Positions 23,657 through 32,948 of a stretch of DNA of 64,000 nucleotides are shown here, one piece after another. The notes under the pieces were generated by a model, which did no database searches, was not told the DNA's origin, and was given only the letters and a program-made list of their open reading frames with translations. The position numbers and the translations under genes were made by a program. The stretch is from assembly GCA_028278525.1 (NCBI GenBank), contig JANQEE010000050.1, positions 1 to 64,000 on the forward strand. Reading direction: 5' to 3'. Every line of letters begins with the position of its first letter. Positions within the stretch are counted from its first letter, which is position 1. This stretch comes from Minwuiaceae bacterium (GTDB lineage Bacteria; Pseudomonadota; Alphaproteobacteria; Minwuiales; Minwuiaceae).

Positions 23657-24895
23657 ATGCAGCGAAAGCGACCACAATCGAGTAATCAGGAAGCGCTTCT
23701 CGCCGAATATGCGGAGCGCATAAAAAAGCAGCCGGCCGGATGCCGGGCCGTGCACCTGCACCTATCGCAGCTGTGTTCCCATAACCGCCGCGCGCATCAC
23801 ATTCGCATAGCGGCCAACAGCCTCGAGGGGCTGGTTCAGCGGTCCGGCGGGGCGCTCTTCGTGCTTCGCAACAACGACATCGTCGCCACTTTCAGAGACG
23901 TCTCCGTCAGTGAGATCGACGAGACGGTCGTCAAATTGAGGTTCCTGTTCGGTGACGATCCGCTGGCCAAAGGAAAACCCCGCGACGGCCACGCGGGCTT
24001 CTGCACATGGTACGACTTGGCCTGGCAACACGGCGCCTTCGTGCGCCTGTCGCAGGAGCTGCTGCACCGGGCGTCGATTGCCGATGGCGCCATGCCGAGC
24101 GAAACGCCGACGCGCGGCGCCGCCAACGAGATTACCGAGCCGCTGACGGTCGAACATCTATGCCGCCTTGAGACCCAGCTTAGATCCGCCGACCTGGCCC
24201 CGCTGATCCGCCGCCAGCCGGTCTGCGCGCTGCCCCAGGCATCGGCACCGACGCCCGTGTTCTGCGAGCTGTTCGTGTCGATCAATGAGCTGCGCCGGAT
24301 GCTGATGCCGACGGTCGACCTCGGCGCCAGCCGCTGGCTGTTTCAGCACCTGACGGAGATGCTGGACAGGCGCCTGCTGCGCGTTTTGCCTGAAATCGCG
24401 TGCGAATCGTCAATGGCGACAAGCATCAACATCAATGTCGGCACGCTTCTGTCGCCCGCCTTTCTGCAGTTCGACCGGAAGCTGCGGTCGATGACCAAGA
24501 AGACCTTCGTGCTGGAATTGCAGCCGATCGATATCTTCGGCGATATGGGCACCTATCTGTTCGCCCGCGATTTCGTTCGCAATCGCGGATACCGGGTGTG
24601 CATGGATTCGCTAAGCCACCTTACCTTCCCGCTGGTCGACCGGCGCCATTTCGGCTTCGATTTCGAGAAGGTGTTCTGGTCGCCCGACATCGACAGCGAT
24701 TTCAACGACGAACGCCGCAGCAAGCTGGCGGAGGCGGTGCAAGCCGCCGGCGCCACGCGGGTAATCCTGGCCCATTGCGACAGCCCCCGCGCCGTCGAAT
24801 TCGGCCAGTCGATCGGGATCACCCTGTTCCAGGGCTGGCATATCGATAACATGGTCACGCAATCGCCGACCATTGCGGAGACATCCGCCGCCTAG
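23657..24895 (+). CDS. degenerate GGDEF/EAL-like protein, tandem paralog 1
   Basis: 412 residues. The N-terminal part (GGALFVLRNNDIVATFRDVS, then ETVVKLRFLFGDDPL and FCTWYDL) has the layout of a degenerate GGDEF domain. The C-terminal part follows the EAL barrel without the metal ligands: FVLELQPIDIFGDM, RNRGYRVCMDSLSHLTFPL where DDFG is expected, and GQSIGITLFQGWHID at the C-terminal helix. It is unlikely to make or break cyclic-di-GMP. The neighbour at 25156 is a clear paralog with the same domain order. Upstream lies an unusually AT-rich tract; the ribosome site is weak. Confidence 0.7.
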   Translation: MQRKRPQSSNQEALLAEYAERIKKQPAGCRAVHLHLSQLCSHNRRAHHIRIAANSLEGLVQRSGGALFVLRNNDIVATFRDVSVSEIDETVVKLRFLFGDDPLAKGKPRDGHAGFCTWYDLAWQHGAFVRLSQELLHRASIADGAMPSETPTRGAANEITEPLTVEHLCRLETQLRSADLAPLIRRQPVCALPQASAPTPVFCELFVSINELRRMLMPTVDLGASRWLFQHLTEMLDRRLLRVLPEIACESSMATSININVGTLLSPAFLQFDRKLRSMTKKTFVLELQPIDIFGDMGTYLFARDFVRNRGYRVCMDSLSHLTFPLVDRRHFGFDFEKVFWSPDIDSDFNDERRSKLAEAVQAAGATRVILAHCDSPRAVEFGQSIGITLFQGWHIDNMVTQSPTIAETSAA

Positions 24896-24922
24896 ACGCA
24901 TGATTGGTTCTCTATGGCACCG

Positions 24923-24995
24923 CCAAGCCGGCCCGCTCCCCCCCCCCAGCCACATCCGGTGCGGACGGCTGGGACGGGGGAGCGGGCCGGCTTGG
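24923..24995. repeat. long intergenic hairpin, copy 2
   Basis: A 29-bp stem with two mismatches (24923-24951 with 24967-24995) shares the arm CCAAGCCGGCCCGCTCCCCC with the hairpins at 17876 and 53164. Near the tip the arms change together (CCCAGCC/GGCTGGG in place of CCCAACC/GGTTGGG), so pairing is kept. The loop has no GGGTACCC. It lies between the two paralogous genes. Confidence 0.85.
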
Positions 24996-25155
24996 CCTAC
25001 AATCATCATCGCGCCCTAAAGATACATCCGAAGAGAACGATCAAAACGCCAGCCGAAATTAACAAAGTATATACCCGGGACATTCTATTTAGGTTCATCA
25101 AGGTGACCCTGAATTAAAGGCGTGTCGGTACTTGCCGACTAAATCCTTTCGATCG

Positions 25156-26382
25156 ATGCAGCAGACCGGGCCGGTAGACCAAGAAGCGCTTCTGGCGGAA
25201 TTCGCCGGGCAGGTTTGTAAGAACCCCGAAGGCTATCACGCGGTGCATCTGCCGCTATCCCGGCTGAAGGCGCAAAACCGCCGGGATCATCATATTCGGA
25301 TTGCGGCCAACAGCCTGGAGCCGCTGGTCGACCGGACCGACGGCGCCCTGTTCGTCCTGAGCAACAAAGACATCGTCGCCGCCTTCAGGGACGTCACGGT
25401 TAGCGAGGTCGACGAGGTCGTCGTAAAACTGCGGTACCTGTTCAGCGACGATCCGCTGGCAAACGAAGCCGACGGCGAAGGCGACACCGGATTCTGCACC
25501 TGGTACGACCTGTCCTGGCAGCACGGCGCGTTCAGCCGGCTGGCGAGCGACCTGCGCAAACACGCAAATGCGCGGCCCGACGGCTTGCCGGGCGATCTGC
25601 CGAGACAGGGGCACCGCGCGGAAGCCAACGAGCCGCTGACGCCCGAGCGCCTGAGCCGCCTGGAAGCCCATATACAGTCGGCCGACCTGAGCCCATTGAT
25701 CCGACGGCAATCGGTCTGCGCGATATCGAAGGACGGATCGCCGACACCGGTGTTCCGCGAGCTGTTCGTTTCGATCAACGAACTGCGCCGGACCATGCTG
25801 CCGACGGTCGACCTGGCGTCCGACCGATGGCTGTTTCAACGCCTGACGAAAGTGCTGGATCAGCGCCTGATGCGGGTGCTGCCGGAAATGGACATCGAGC
25901 TGTCGATCGCGACCAGCATAAACGTCAATATCAGCACCCTGCTGTCGCCGGCATTTTTGCAGTTCGACCGCAAACTGCGGGCGATTACCGAGAAGACCTT
26001 CGTGCTGGAGCTGCAGCCGATCGACGTCTTCGGCGACATGGGCGCCTATATGTTCGCGCGCGATTTCGTTCGCAACCGCGGCTATCGGGTCTGCATGGAC
26101 TCCCTGAACCACCTGACCTTCCCGCTGGTCGACAGGCGCCAATTCGGTTTCGATTTCGAGAAAGTGCTCTGGTCGCCGGACGGCGATTTCAACGAAAGGC
26201 GCCGGGACGCCCTGGCGACGACCGTTAAAGCGGCGGGCACCGCACGGGTGATCATGGCCCATTGCGATAGCCAGAACGCCCTGGAATTCGGCCAATCCAT
26301 CGGCATCACGCTGTTCCAGGGCTGGCATATCGACAACATGATCGGGCAGCCGATCAACGGCGGGACCCCGACGACCCACTAA
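25156..26382 (+). CDS. degenerate GGDEF/EAL-like protein, tandem paralog 2
   Basis: 408 residues, colinear with the gene at 23657 across its length. Shared stretches include HHIRIAANSLE, GALFVLSNKDIVAAFRDV, ELFVSINELRR and VRNRGYRVCMDSL. Again the position of the EAL metal ligands is not conserved (CMDSLNHLTFPLVDRR), and GQSIGITLFQGWHIDNM closes the barrel. The ATG at 25156 lines up with the start of paralog 1, so it is preferred to the TTG at 25132. The variable segment around residues 140-160 is where the two differ most. It is separated from paralog 1 by 260 bases, the long hairpin and AT-rich sequence, so it probably has its own promoter. Confidence 0.7.
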   Translation: MQQTGPVDQEALLAEFAGQVCKNPEGYHAVHLPLSRLKAQNRRDHHIRIAANSLEPLVDRTDGALFVLSNKDIVAAFRDVTVSEVDEVVVKLRYLFSDDPLANEADGEGDTGFCTWYDLSWQHGAFSRLASDLRKHANARPDGLPGDLPRQGHRAEANEPLTPERLSRLEAHIQSADLSPLIRRQSVCAISKDGSPTPVFRELFVSINELRRTMLPTVDLASDRWLFQRLTKVLDQRLMRVLPEMDIELSIATSINVNISTLLSPAFLQFDRKLRAITEKTFVLELQPIDVFGDMGAYMFARDFVRNRGYRVCMDSLNHLTFPLVDRRQFGFDFEKVLWSPDGDFNERRRDALATTVKAAGTARVIMAHCDSQNALEFGQSIGITLFQGWHIDNMIGQPINGGTPTTH

Positions 26383-26443
26383 AGCATGATGGTTTCAGGC
26401 CGGGCTGCCGAAACACATCGTGCTTTAATCGGCGGCGTCGAAC

Positions 26444-27265
26444 TCAGATATCCAATTCCGCCTGGCCGTTGCCGCCCCCCGGCAGGTCCCTGGGCGCCCG
26501 GCCGACCCGCGGATCAGCGCTGTCGAAGCCGTCGAACGGTTCCGCCAGCCGCCGCTCCGCCATGGCGATGTAGTCCGGATTGATGTCGATGCCGACCGCA
26601 CGCCGGCCGAGCACCGTTGCGACCCGCGCCGTCGTGCCGCTGCCGACGAAGGGATCGAGCACCAGATCGCCGGGATCGGAGCTCGCCCGGACCACCCGTT
26701 CGATCAGGCCTTCCGGCTTCTGCGTCGGATGGTCGACCCGTTCGGCGCTGCAATAATGCACATGGGAGAACTGCCAGACATCGCCGGGATTGGCGCCGGC
26801 CATGTTGTTGCGTTTGCGGTAGTACTTCTGCGGAACCCGCACGTCGTCGAGATTGAACGTGATGTCCGACCCGTTGGAAAAGAACAGGATATCCTCGTGC
26901 CGCGGCGAGAACCCGCGCGTCCGGCCCATGCCCTGGGTGTAATGCCAGGTGATCCAGCCCTGAAAGGTCAGGCCGATATCTTCCTCGGCCATGACGAACA
27001 GGCGGGAGATAAAGCGCACCCCCATGAACATGTAAATCGAACCGCCGGGCCGCAGCAGGCGCACGGCGTGGCCAAGCCAGTCACGGGTGAAGGCTTCGTA
27101 GTCGGACCAGGCCCGAAGGTCGCGGTTGTTGCCGTAATTCTTGCCGAGATTGTAAGGCGGGTCGGCGACGATCAGGTCGACGGAGCCGTCGGCCAGGCCG
27201 GCCATCCGTTCGATCGCATCGCCGCAGATCAGCGTCGCCGCCGGCGGCGAGGCTTCGTCGCTCAT
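26444..27265 (-). CDS. beta-class site-specific DNA methyltransferase
   Basis: 273 residues. The catalytic motif DPPYNLGKNYGNN (about residues 35-47) comes before the S-adenosylmethionine motif LVLDPFVGSGTTARVA (about 215-230), the order of beta-class N6-adenine / N4-cytosine methyltransferases such as CcrM. HPTQKPEGLIERVV is also typical. The C-terminal RAMA domain of CcrM is absent, so it is not the cell-cycle enzyme itself. No restriction enzyme is adjacent, so it appears solitary. Its ATG forms an ATGA overlap with the stop of the RegA-like regulator, an unusual coupling to a redox system. Confidence 0.85.
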   Translation of the reverse strand: MSDEASPPAATLICGDAIERMAGLADGSVDLIVADPPYNLGKNYGNNRDLRAWSDYEAFTRDWLGHAVRLLRPGGSIYMFMGVRFISRLFVMAEEDIGLTFQGWITWHYTQGMGRTRGFSPRHEDILFFSNGSDITFNLDDVRVPQKYYRKRNNMAGANPGDVWQFSHVHYCSAERVDHPTQKPEGLIERVVRASSDPGDLVLDPFVGSGTTARVATVLGRRAVGIDINPDYIAMAERRLAEPFDGFDSADPRVGRAPRDLPGGGNGQAELDI

Positions 27266-27834
27266 CGCGGCGACCGCTTGGCCAGAATCCGCTGCAGGGT
27301 TCGGCGGTGCATGTTGAGCCGGCGCGCCGTCTCCGACACGTTGCGGCCGCAGAGTTCGTAGACCCGCTGAATATGCTCCCACCGGACACGGTCCGCCGAC
27401 ATGGGATTCTCCGGCGGCGGCGGCTTGGCATCGGCCGTGGCCATCAGGGCATCCACCACCGCGTCGGCGTCGGCCGGTTTGGCAAGGTAGTCGATCGCCC
27501 CCGCCTTGACCGCCGCGACCGCGGTGGCGATGTTGCCGTAGCCGGTCAAGACCACGATGCGGCAATCCGGCCGGGCCTTGAGCAGGGTGTCGACCACGTC
27601 CAGGCCGCTGCCGTCCTCCAGCCGCAGGTCGACCACGGCGAACGACGGCGGCATCGCCTGCACCGATGCGATGCCCGCCTCCACGCTGGCCGCCGTTGCG
27701 ACCTCGAAACCGCGGTTTTCCATGGCACGCGCCAGGCGATTCAGAAACGGGCCGTCGTCGTCCAACAGCAACAGGGACCGATCCTGTAGAGCGGCGATGT
27801 CCTCGCGCATGGCGCTCATGCTTGCAATTCCCAT
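27262..27834 (-). CDS. regA: RegA/PrrA/ActR-type redox response regulator
   Basis: 190 residues. The receiver domain has LLLLDDDGPFLNRLARAMEN, the phosphoacceptor Asp in FAVVDLRLEDGSG (about residue 62), the Thr of VLTGYGNIATAV and the Lys of DYLAKPADAD. After a proline hinge the C-terminal Fis-type helix-turn-helix reads CGRNVSETARRLNMHRRTLQ, the near-invariant DNA-binding end of this family. It controls photosynthesis, respiration, carbon and nitrogen fixation genes in relatives. It overlaps the end of regB and is followed by the coupled methyltransferase. The start is between 27843 (TTG) and 27810; the ATG at 27834 is chosen. Confidence 0.9.
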   Translation of the reverse strand: MGIASMSAMREDIAALQDRSLLLLDDDGPFLNRLARAMENRGFEVATAASVEAGIASVQAMPPSFAVVDLRLEDGSGLDVVDTLLKARPDCRIVVLTGYGNIATAVAAVKAGAIDYLAKPADADAVVDALMATADAKPPPPENPMSADRVRWEHIQRVYELCGRNVSETARRLNMHRRTLQRILAKRSPR

Positions 27835-27835
27835 T

Positions 27836-29173
27836 TCAGCCAACTTTCGCCTCTAATACGTCACGCTGCCAGATCACCGCAACCGTCGCGCCTTCGATCC
27901 GGCCGCCACGGCCGAGCCGATTCTCGAACCGAACCAGCGCGCCGGTCCGCTCCAGCAGGGTTTTGGCGATGAATACGCCAAGGCCCATGCCGCCGCTGCG
28001 CGGCCGGGTTGTGACATAAGGGTCGCCCAGAGCGCCGAGGATGTCGGACGGAATGCCCGGCCCGTCGTCGGCCACTTCGACGCGGACCTGCCTCTGGTCC
28101 CAATCGAGCTTTACCTGGATCTCGGACTGGGCGAAATCCGCGGCGTTCTCGATCAGATTGCTTAGTCCCTGCATGATCTCCGGACTGCGGGCCACGCGCG
28201 GCTGCGCACCCCGCAGCGCCGCGTCCGCCACATCGATGGTCAAATTTATGTCATCAATCAAATAGGGCTGTGCGGCCGCCTCGACAATCCCGGAAAGCGT
28301 TGTGGCGGCGAACGCCGAATCGTCCTCCTGCGGATCGCGGCTGATGCGCGCCAGAATCTCGCGGCAACGCTCGGTCTGGCTGGTCAGCAGCGCCACATCC
28401 TCGGCAAGCGGGCTGCCCTGCGGCAATTCGCGCGCCAGCTCCTTGACCACCAGCGTAATGGTGCCGAGCGGCGTGCCCAGTTCGTGCGCCGCGGCGGCGG
28501 CCAGACCGTCCAGCGCGGACAGGCGTTGTTCCCGCGACAGAGCCGCCTGCGCGGCGCCCAGCGCTTCCGACATGCGGCGGTTCTCCTCCGCCACGCGCCA
28601 AGCGTAGGCGCAGGTGAAGCCCATGCCGAGCAACAAAGCCGCCCAAATGCCGAAGATATAGGTCATCGGCAGAACCAGTCCGCCGCTGCTCCAGGGCAGG
28701 GGCTGGTGGAACAGGGCCAGCAGGCTGATGCACACCGCCGCCAGCGCCCCCAGCATGACGGTGCTGGTGAGCGACAGGATGGTCGCGGAGATGGTGACGG
28801 GCACCAGGAACAAAACGCAGAACGGGTTGGTCAGCCCACCGGTCAGATACAGCAGAACCGCCAGTTGGGCGATGTCGTAGCCGAGATACGCCGTCGCGCC
28901 GACATCGCCGAGCCGCGTCGAGGTGGGATGGCGGAGCGAGGCGACGATGTTCAACAGGGCCGAAAACGCCACCGCGACGGCCGCCGGCACGAACGGAAAC
29001 TCGAATTCCAGGCCGAACCGGACGAGCAACAGGGCCATCGCCTGCCCGGCGATTGCGACCCAGCGGATCAGCACCAGGGTCCTGAGCCTGACCCGGCCTT
29101 CGCCCGGCGACGCCGCCGCGACGCCTGCAAAAGTATCGGTTCGGAACGGTCCGGTTTCCGCGGAACTGCTCAT
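27836..29173 (-). CDS. regB: RegB/PrrB/ActS-type redox sensor histidine kinase
   Basis: 445 residues. Six hydrophobic segments fill the first 200 residues, with the quinone-sensing GGLTNPF loop in YLTGGLTNPFCVLFLVP. The H box is AAAAHELGTPLGTI. A Cys 40 residues after that His, in QTERCREILARI, matches the position of the redox-active Cys265 of Rhodobacter capsulatus RegB (His225). The kinase domain has N box NLIENAADFA and G boxes DDGPGIP and GGMGLGVFIAKTL. It phosphorylates RegA according to the redox state of the respiratory chain. The start at 29173 is chosen because the upstream extension would overlap the divergent gene. Confidence 0.92.
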   Translation of the reverse strand: MSSSAETGPFRTDTFAGVAAASPGEGRVRLRTLVLIRWVAIAGQAMALLLVRFGLEFEFPFVPAAVAVAFSALLNIVASLRHPTSTRLGDVGATAYLGYDIAQLAVLLYLTGGLTNPFCVLFLVPVTISATILSLTSTVMLGALAAVCISLLALFHQPLPWSSGGLVLPMTYIFGIWAALLLGMGFTCAYAWRVAEENRRMSEALGAAQAALSREQRLSALDGLAAAAAHELGTPLGTITLVVKELARELPQGSPLAEDVALLTSQTERCREILARISRDPQEDDSAFAATTLSGIVEAAAQPYLIDDINLTIDVADAALRGAQPRVARSPEIMQGLSNLIENAADFAQSEIQVKLDWDQRQVRVEVADDGPGIPSDILGALGDPYVTTRPRSGGMGLGVFIAKTLLERTGALVRFENRLGRGGRIEGATVAVIWQRDVLEAKVG

Positions 29174-29266
29174 GCGGCGACCATATTCTTCGCCCCGCCG
29201 CCGCGCAATTGCGGAGACGGCGCGAAACCCCTTTGTCGGCGCCGTCCGGGCCGCTATACAGGCCGG

Positions 29267-29899
29267 ATGTTTACGGTGACGCGTTGGTGGCTGGTGCGGC
29301 ACGCCCCGGTCCCGGGTTACGAAGGACGGCTCTATCCGCATGAAGAGGTCGACGCCGACGTCTCGAACCGGGCCGCCTTCCAGTCGTTAGCGGATCGGTT
29401 GCCCAGGGATGCCGTTTGGATAACCAGCGGGATCAGGCGCGCCGAACAGACCGCCGCCGCGGTCCGCGCCGCTGGCCTGGCGCCTGCCTCCCACATCGCG
29501 GAACCGGCTTTCGCCGAACAGTCTTTCGGCGACTGGGCAGGCCAGAGCTACGACCAGTTGATGGCCCAGTCGGGCGAGACCGGCAGCGGCCTGCGCGAGC
29601 AGTTCTGGGAGGCGCCCGGGGACGTGCGGCCGCCTGCCGGCGAGAGCTTCGGCGACCTGATCGGTCGGGTAAGCGACGCGTTCAGCGCGCTGACCGAGGC
29701 GCACCGGGGCAAGGACATCGTCGCAGTCGCGCATGGCGGCTCCATCCGCGCCATGCTGTGCCACGTGCTGGACCTGCATCCGAACAAGGGGTTCGGGATT
29801 TCCATCGACAATCTGTCGACCACCCGGGTCGATCATTTTGCCCGCGCCGACGGCGCGGAATCGTGGCGTGTCGCCTTCGTAAACCTGCGCCCGACTTGA
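29267..29899 (+). CDS. histidine phosphatase family protein (CobC-like)
   Basis: 210 residues. The catalytic RHG-type motif is LVRHAPVPGYEGRLYP (His near residue 11). A phosphate-binding Arg is in TSGIRRAEQTAAAV. EQSFGDWAGQSYDQL contains the acid, and the second His is in VAVAHGGSIRAML. The pattern resembles alpha-ribazole-phosphate phosphatase, but no cobalamin genes are near, so the substrate is open. It is divergent from regB. Confidence 0.85.
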   Translation: MFTVTRWWLVRHAPVPGYEGRLYPHEEVDADVSNRAAFQSLADRLPRDAVWITSGIRRAEQTAAAVRAAGLAPASHIAEPAFAEQSFGDWAGQSYDQLMAQSGETGSGLREQFWEAPGDVRPPAGESFGDLIGRVSDAFSALTEAHRGKDIVAVAHGGSIRAMLCHVLDLHPNKGFGISIDNLSTTRVDHFARADGAESWRVAFVNLRPT

Positions 29900-30031
29900 C
29901 CGCAGTCACGGAACCGTCGATTGCGGCATCGCAGGACAATGCCTATCTAGAGAGCCGTGCAGGGTCGGGCGGCCACCATCAGCGCGGCGCGACAAGCGTC
30001 GCCAAAAAGGACCGACAGGAGCATTAAGCCA

Positions 30032-30727
30032 ATGATTGGATTGAGGAAAACCGCAGCAACACTGGCAATGGCGGCCGTATTCGGCCTGGGCGCCGCGGCG
30101 CAAGCGAGCGCCGCCGAGGAACAAGCCCTGGTCGACAAATCGCGGATCACCGTCGAGGCGTTCACCACCGACAAGGAAATGGTGAACATGCGTGCCCTGC
30201 TGCGCGACGCGCGGGGCGTGATCGTGGTGCCGCAGTTGTTGAAAGGCGGCTTTATCGTCGGCGGATCCGGCGGCAGCGGTGTGCTGATGGCCCGGGACCG
30301 GGACCGCAACGCCTGGAGTTCGCCGTCCTTCATCACCATGGGGTCCGGCAGCATCGGCATGCAGTTCGGTGCTGAAGCGCAGCAGCTGGTGCTGCTGATC
30401 ATGACCGACAAAGGCATGGATGCCGTGCTGCGCCACAAGGTCACCCTGGGCGGCGAGGCGAGCATCGCCGTCGGCCCGGTCGGCGCCGGCGCCGAAGCCG
30501 CGACGACCACCGGCCTTGGCGCCGATATCTATGCCTTCGGCCGATCCAAGGGATTGTTCGCCGGCGTCGCGGTGGAGGGAGCCGTGATCGAGAGCCGCAA
30601 GGATTACAACGAGAACTATTACGGCCGACCGGTCAGCGCGAAAGACGTGCTGTTCGACTGGTCGGTGGTGAAACCCGACGCCGACGGCCTGAAGAAAGCC
30701 CTGATTGCGGCCGGCGCGGCGGGTTAA
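30032..30727 (+). CDS. SYLF/YSC84 domain lipid-binding protein
   Basis: 231 residues with a signal peptide (MIGLRKTAATLAMAAVFGLG, cleavage near ASA/AEE), so exported. The SYLF core is visible: ARGVIVVPQLLKGGFIVGGS, GGSGVLMARD, SSPSFITMGSGSIGMQFGAE and LVLLIMTDKGMD. Then come GPVGAGAEAATT and DIYAFGRSKGLFAGVAVEGA. Eukaryotic relatives bind phosphoinositides; the bacterial role is unknown, perhaps envelope lipid binding. AGGAG lies ten bases before the ATG. It stands alone between a phosphatase gene and phaZ. Confidence 0.88.
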   Translation: MIGLRKTAATLAMAAVFGLGAAAQASAAEEQALVDKSRITVEAFTTDKEMVNMRALLRDARGVIVVPQLLKGGFIVGGSGGSGVLMARDRDRNAWSSPSFITMGSGSIGMQFGAEAQQLVLLIMTDKGMDAVLRHKVTLGGEASIAVGPVGAGAEAATTTGLGADIYAFGRSKGLFAGVAVEGAVIESRKDYNENYYGRPVSAKDVLFDWSVVKPDADGLKKALIAAGAAG

Positions 30728-30952
30728 GTGCCCATTAACCATAACGAACCGCGGTCATCCATGCAGTTGCATGTATCGGCCGGTAATGTAAGAATCGGCG
30801 GATTCAGGCCCTAATGCCGCGGTTCAAGCGGCAAAGGGTCCGAATCGGCCAGCGGTTAATCTTTGTCAATCGGCCGGCCGTAGACTCGGGAGGTGGGCCC
30901 CACAGGCGGGGCAAGCGACCAGGAAGTTAAGCGTAACGGAGATCGCAAGCCC

Positions 30953-32251
30953 ATGCTGTACCAGCTGCACGAACTACACCGCGCCGCCCTGACGCCCGTT
31001 CGTCTGGCCGCGGAAGCCAACCAGCACTGGCTGCGAAGCCCGTTCAACCCGCTGTCCTATACCCATGCCGGCCGCACCGTCGCGGCGGCGTTCGATGTGT
31101 TCGAGCAGACCACGCGGGACTACGGCAAGCCGGCTTTCGGCTTCAAGAGCACCAAGATCGACGGCCGCAAGGTCGCGGTCACCGAGCAGATCGTGCACCG
31201 CAAGCCGTTCTGTCAATTGAAGCGGTTCGTCCGCGACGTCACGATGGAAGACCCCAAGCTGCTGATCGTGGCGCCGCTGTCCGGCCACTACGCGACGCTG
31301 CTGCGCGGCACGGTGGAAGCCATGCTGCCGCACCACGACGTCTACATCACCGACTGGCGCGACGCCCGTATGGTGCCGATGTACCAGGGCAGCTTCGACC
31401 TGGACGATTACATCGACTACGTGATCGAGTTCCTGCACCACCTGGGTCCCAACGCCCATGTCATGGCGGTCTGCCAGCCCTCGGTGCCGGTGCTGGCGGC
31501 GGTGGCTTTAATGAACGCGATGGGCGATCCCTATTCGCCGGCGACCATGACCCTGATGGGCGGGCCGATCGACACCAGGCGCAACCCGACGGTGCCGAAC
31601 AAGCTGGCGACCGAGCGCAGCATCGAATGGTTCGAGACGTCGGTGATCGCACGGGTGCCGGTGCTCTATCCCGGCTTCATGCGCAAGGTCTATCCGGGCT
31701 TCATGCAACTGACCGGGTTCATGTCGATGAATCTGGACCGCCATGTCGGCGCCCATATCGACCACTTCTTCAACCTGATCAAGGGCGACGGCGACAGCAC
31801 CCAGGCGCACGAGAAGTTCTACGACGAATACCGGTCCGTCATGGACCTGCCGGCCGAATACTACCTGCAGACGGTCAAGACGGTGTTCCAGGACCACGCG
31901 CTGCCGAAAGGCAACATGTGGCACCGGGGTGTCCAGGTCGACCTCGGCACGGTCGAACATACCGCGTTGATGACGGTGGAAGGGTCGCTGGACGATATCT
32001 CCGGCGTCGGACAGACCAAGGCCGCGCACGACCTCTGCATCAACCTGCCCGACAGCATGCGCGCCCATTACGAGCAGGACGGTGTCGGCCATTACGGCGT
32101 GTTCAACGGCCGCCGCTGGCGCGACAAGATCGCGCCGCGGGTGCGCGACTTCATTCGCGAGCAGACCCCGGCACCGGGCGTTGCGACGCCGAAAAAACGG
32201 CGCGCCGGGGCGAAGGCCAAAAATGGCCGGAAAACCGTTCTGGCAAAATAA
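30953..32251 (+). CDS. phaZ: intracellular polyhydroxyalkanoate depolymerase
   Basis: 432 residues, alpha/beta hydrolase fold. The lipase-box position holds Cys in [13 protein letters not shown] (about residue 175), as in cytoplasmic PhaZ enzymes that use a Cys nucleophile. Other family marks are [51 protein letters not shown] and the C-terminal His in [14 protein letters not shown]. It mobilises stored PHA granules to hydroxy acids. The last 25 residues are Lys-rich and extend beyond the enzyme core. The YcgN gene starts inside its 3' end (29-base overlap). Confidence 0.92.
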   Translation: MLYQLHELHRAALTPVRLAAEANQHWLRSPFNPLSYTHAGRTVAAAFDVFEQTTRDYGKPAFGFKSTKIDGRKVAVTEQIVHRKPFCQLKRFVRDVTMEDPKLLIVAPLSGHYATLLRGTVEAMLPHHDVYITDWRDARMVPMYQGSFDLDDYIDYVIEFLHHLGPNAHVMAVCQPSVPVLAAVALMNAMGDPYSPATMTLMGGPIDTRRNPTVPNKLATERSIEWFETSVIARVPVLYPGFMRKVYPGFMQLTGFMSMNLDRHVGAHIDHFFNLIKGDGDSTQAHEKFYDEYRSVMDLPAEYYLQTVKTVFQDHALPKGNMWHRGVQVDLGTVEHTALMTVEGSLDDISGVGQTKAAHDLCINLPDSMRAHYEQDGVGHYGVFNGRRWRDKIAPRVRDFIREQTPAPGVATPKKRRAGAKAKNGRKTVLAK

Positions 32252-32663
32252 AACACTCTCCGAGATGAGCCGCGCGGAGTGGGAATCGCTCTGCGACGGG
32301 TGCGGCAAGTGCTGTCTGCACAAGCTGGAAGACATCGATACCGGCGAAATCCACTACACCAACATCGCCTGCCGGCTGCTCGACCTGGGTTCGTGCCGCT
32401 GTAGCGACTACCCGAACAGAAAGCGAAAAGTGCCGGACTGCGTCGTCCTGTCGCCGGAACTGGTCGGCGATCTGAGCTGGCTGCCGGCGACCTGCGCCTA
32501 CCGCCTGGTCTGGGAAGGCAAGGACTTGGCCTGGTGGCACCCGCTGATCTCCGGCGATCCCGACACCGTGCACGAGGCCGGCATATCGGTGCGCGGCCGC
32601 TCGATCAGCGAGCGAAAAGCCGGCGACATGGAAGGCCATCTGGTGAACTGGGACGATCTCTGA
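32223..32663 (+). CDS. YcgN/UPF0260 family cysteine-cluster protein
   Basis: 146 residues. The cluster [18 protein letters not shown] (C-x2-C-x3-CC type) is followed by [18 protein letters not shown] and [10 protein letters not shown], the pattern of the YkgJ/YcgN family that probably binds zinc or an Fe-S cluster. Function unknown. The ATG at 32223 lies within the end of phaZ in another frame, so translation is likely coupled to it. Confidence 0.88.
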   Translation: MAGKPFWQNKTLSEMSRAEWESLCDGCGKCCLHKLEDIDTGEIHYTNIACRLLDLGSCRCSDYPNRKRKVPDCVVLSPELVGDLSWLPATCAYRLVWEGKDLAWWHPLISGDPDTVHEAGISVRGRSISERKAGDMEGHLVNWDDL

Positions 32664-32724
32664 AGCAGCGCCATTCCCGGCCAAAACCGTCGCGCCGCCG
32701 GCGCATTTCCCAATGCTTTATTTT

Positions 32725-32738
32725 GTGCTAATTAGCAC
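32725..32738. promoter_or_regulatory. 14-bp perfect palindrome GTGCTAATTAGCAC
   Basis: This uninterrupted palindrome lies in the 285-base gap between the YcgN gene and the YgjP-like gene, 62 bases after the former and 211 bases before the latter. It is flanked by AT-rich sequence (TTTATTTT before it) and resembles an operator. It is not a CIRCE element, which needs a nine-base spacer and the opposite arm order. Confidence 0.35.
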
Positions 32739-32948
32739 CCTGATAGCGAGATATTGTGGCCGGCAAAGAGTATCGGTAGAAAGATACGCCGAGTTACAAA
32801 ATCATCGCGCGATCTCGCTGTCGGCAAAATTATCGGCTACGCCGGGTAGCCAGCGGTAAAATCTGGTATCATGGGGCTTCGCCCGAACCGGCCCTCAACC
32901 GGCATCGGGCGGTTCCGACAAAAACCGCAGAAACGCAAAAGGGTGGCG

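Noticed and set aside
32725-32738. CIRCE (HrcA) element
   Set aside because: CIRCE is TTAGCACTC-N9-GAGTGCTAA; this site has the arms in the opposite order and no spacer.
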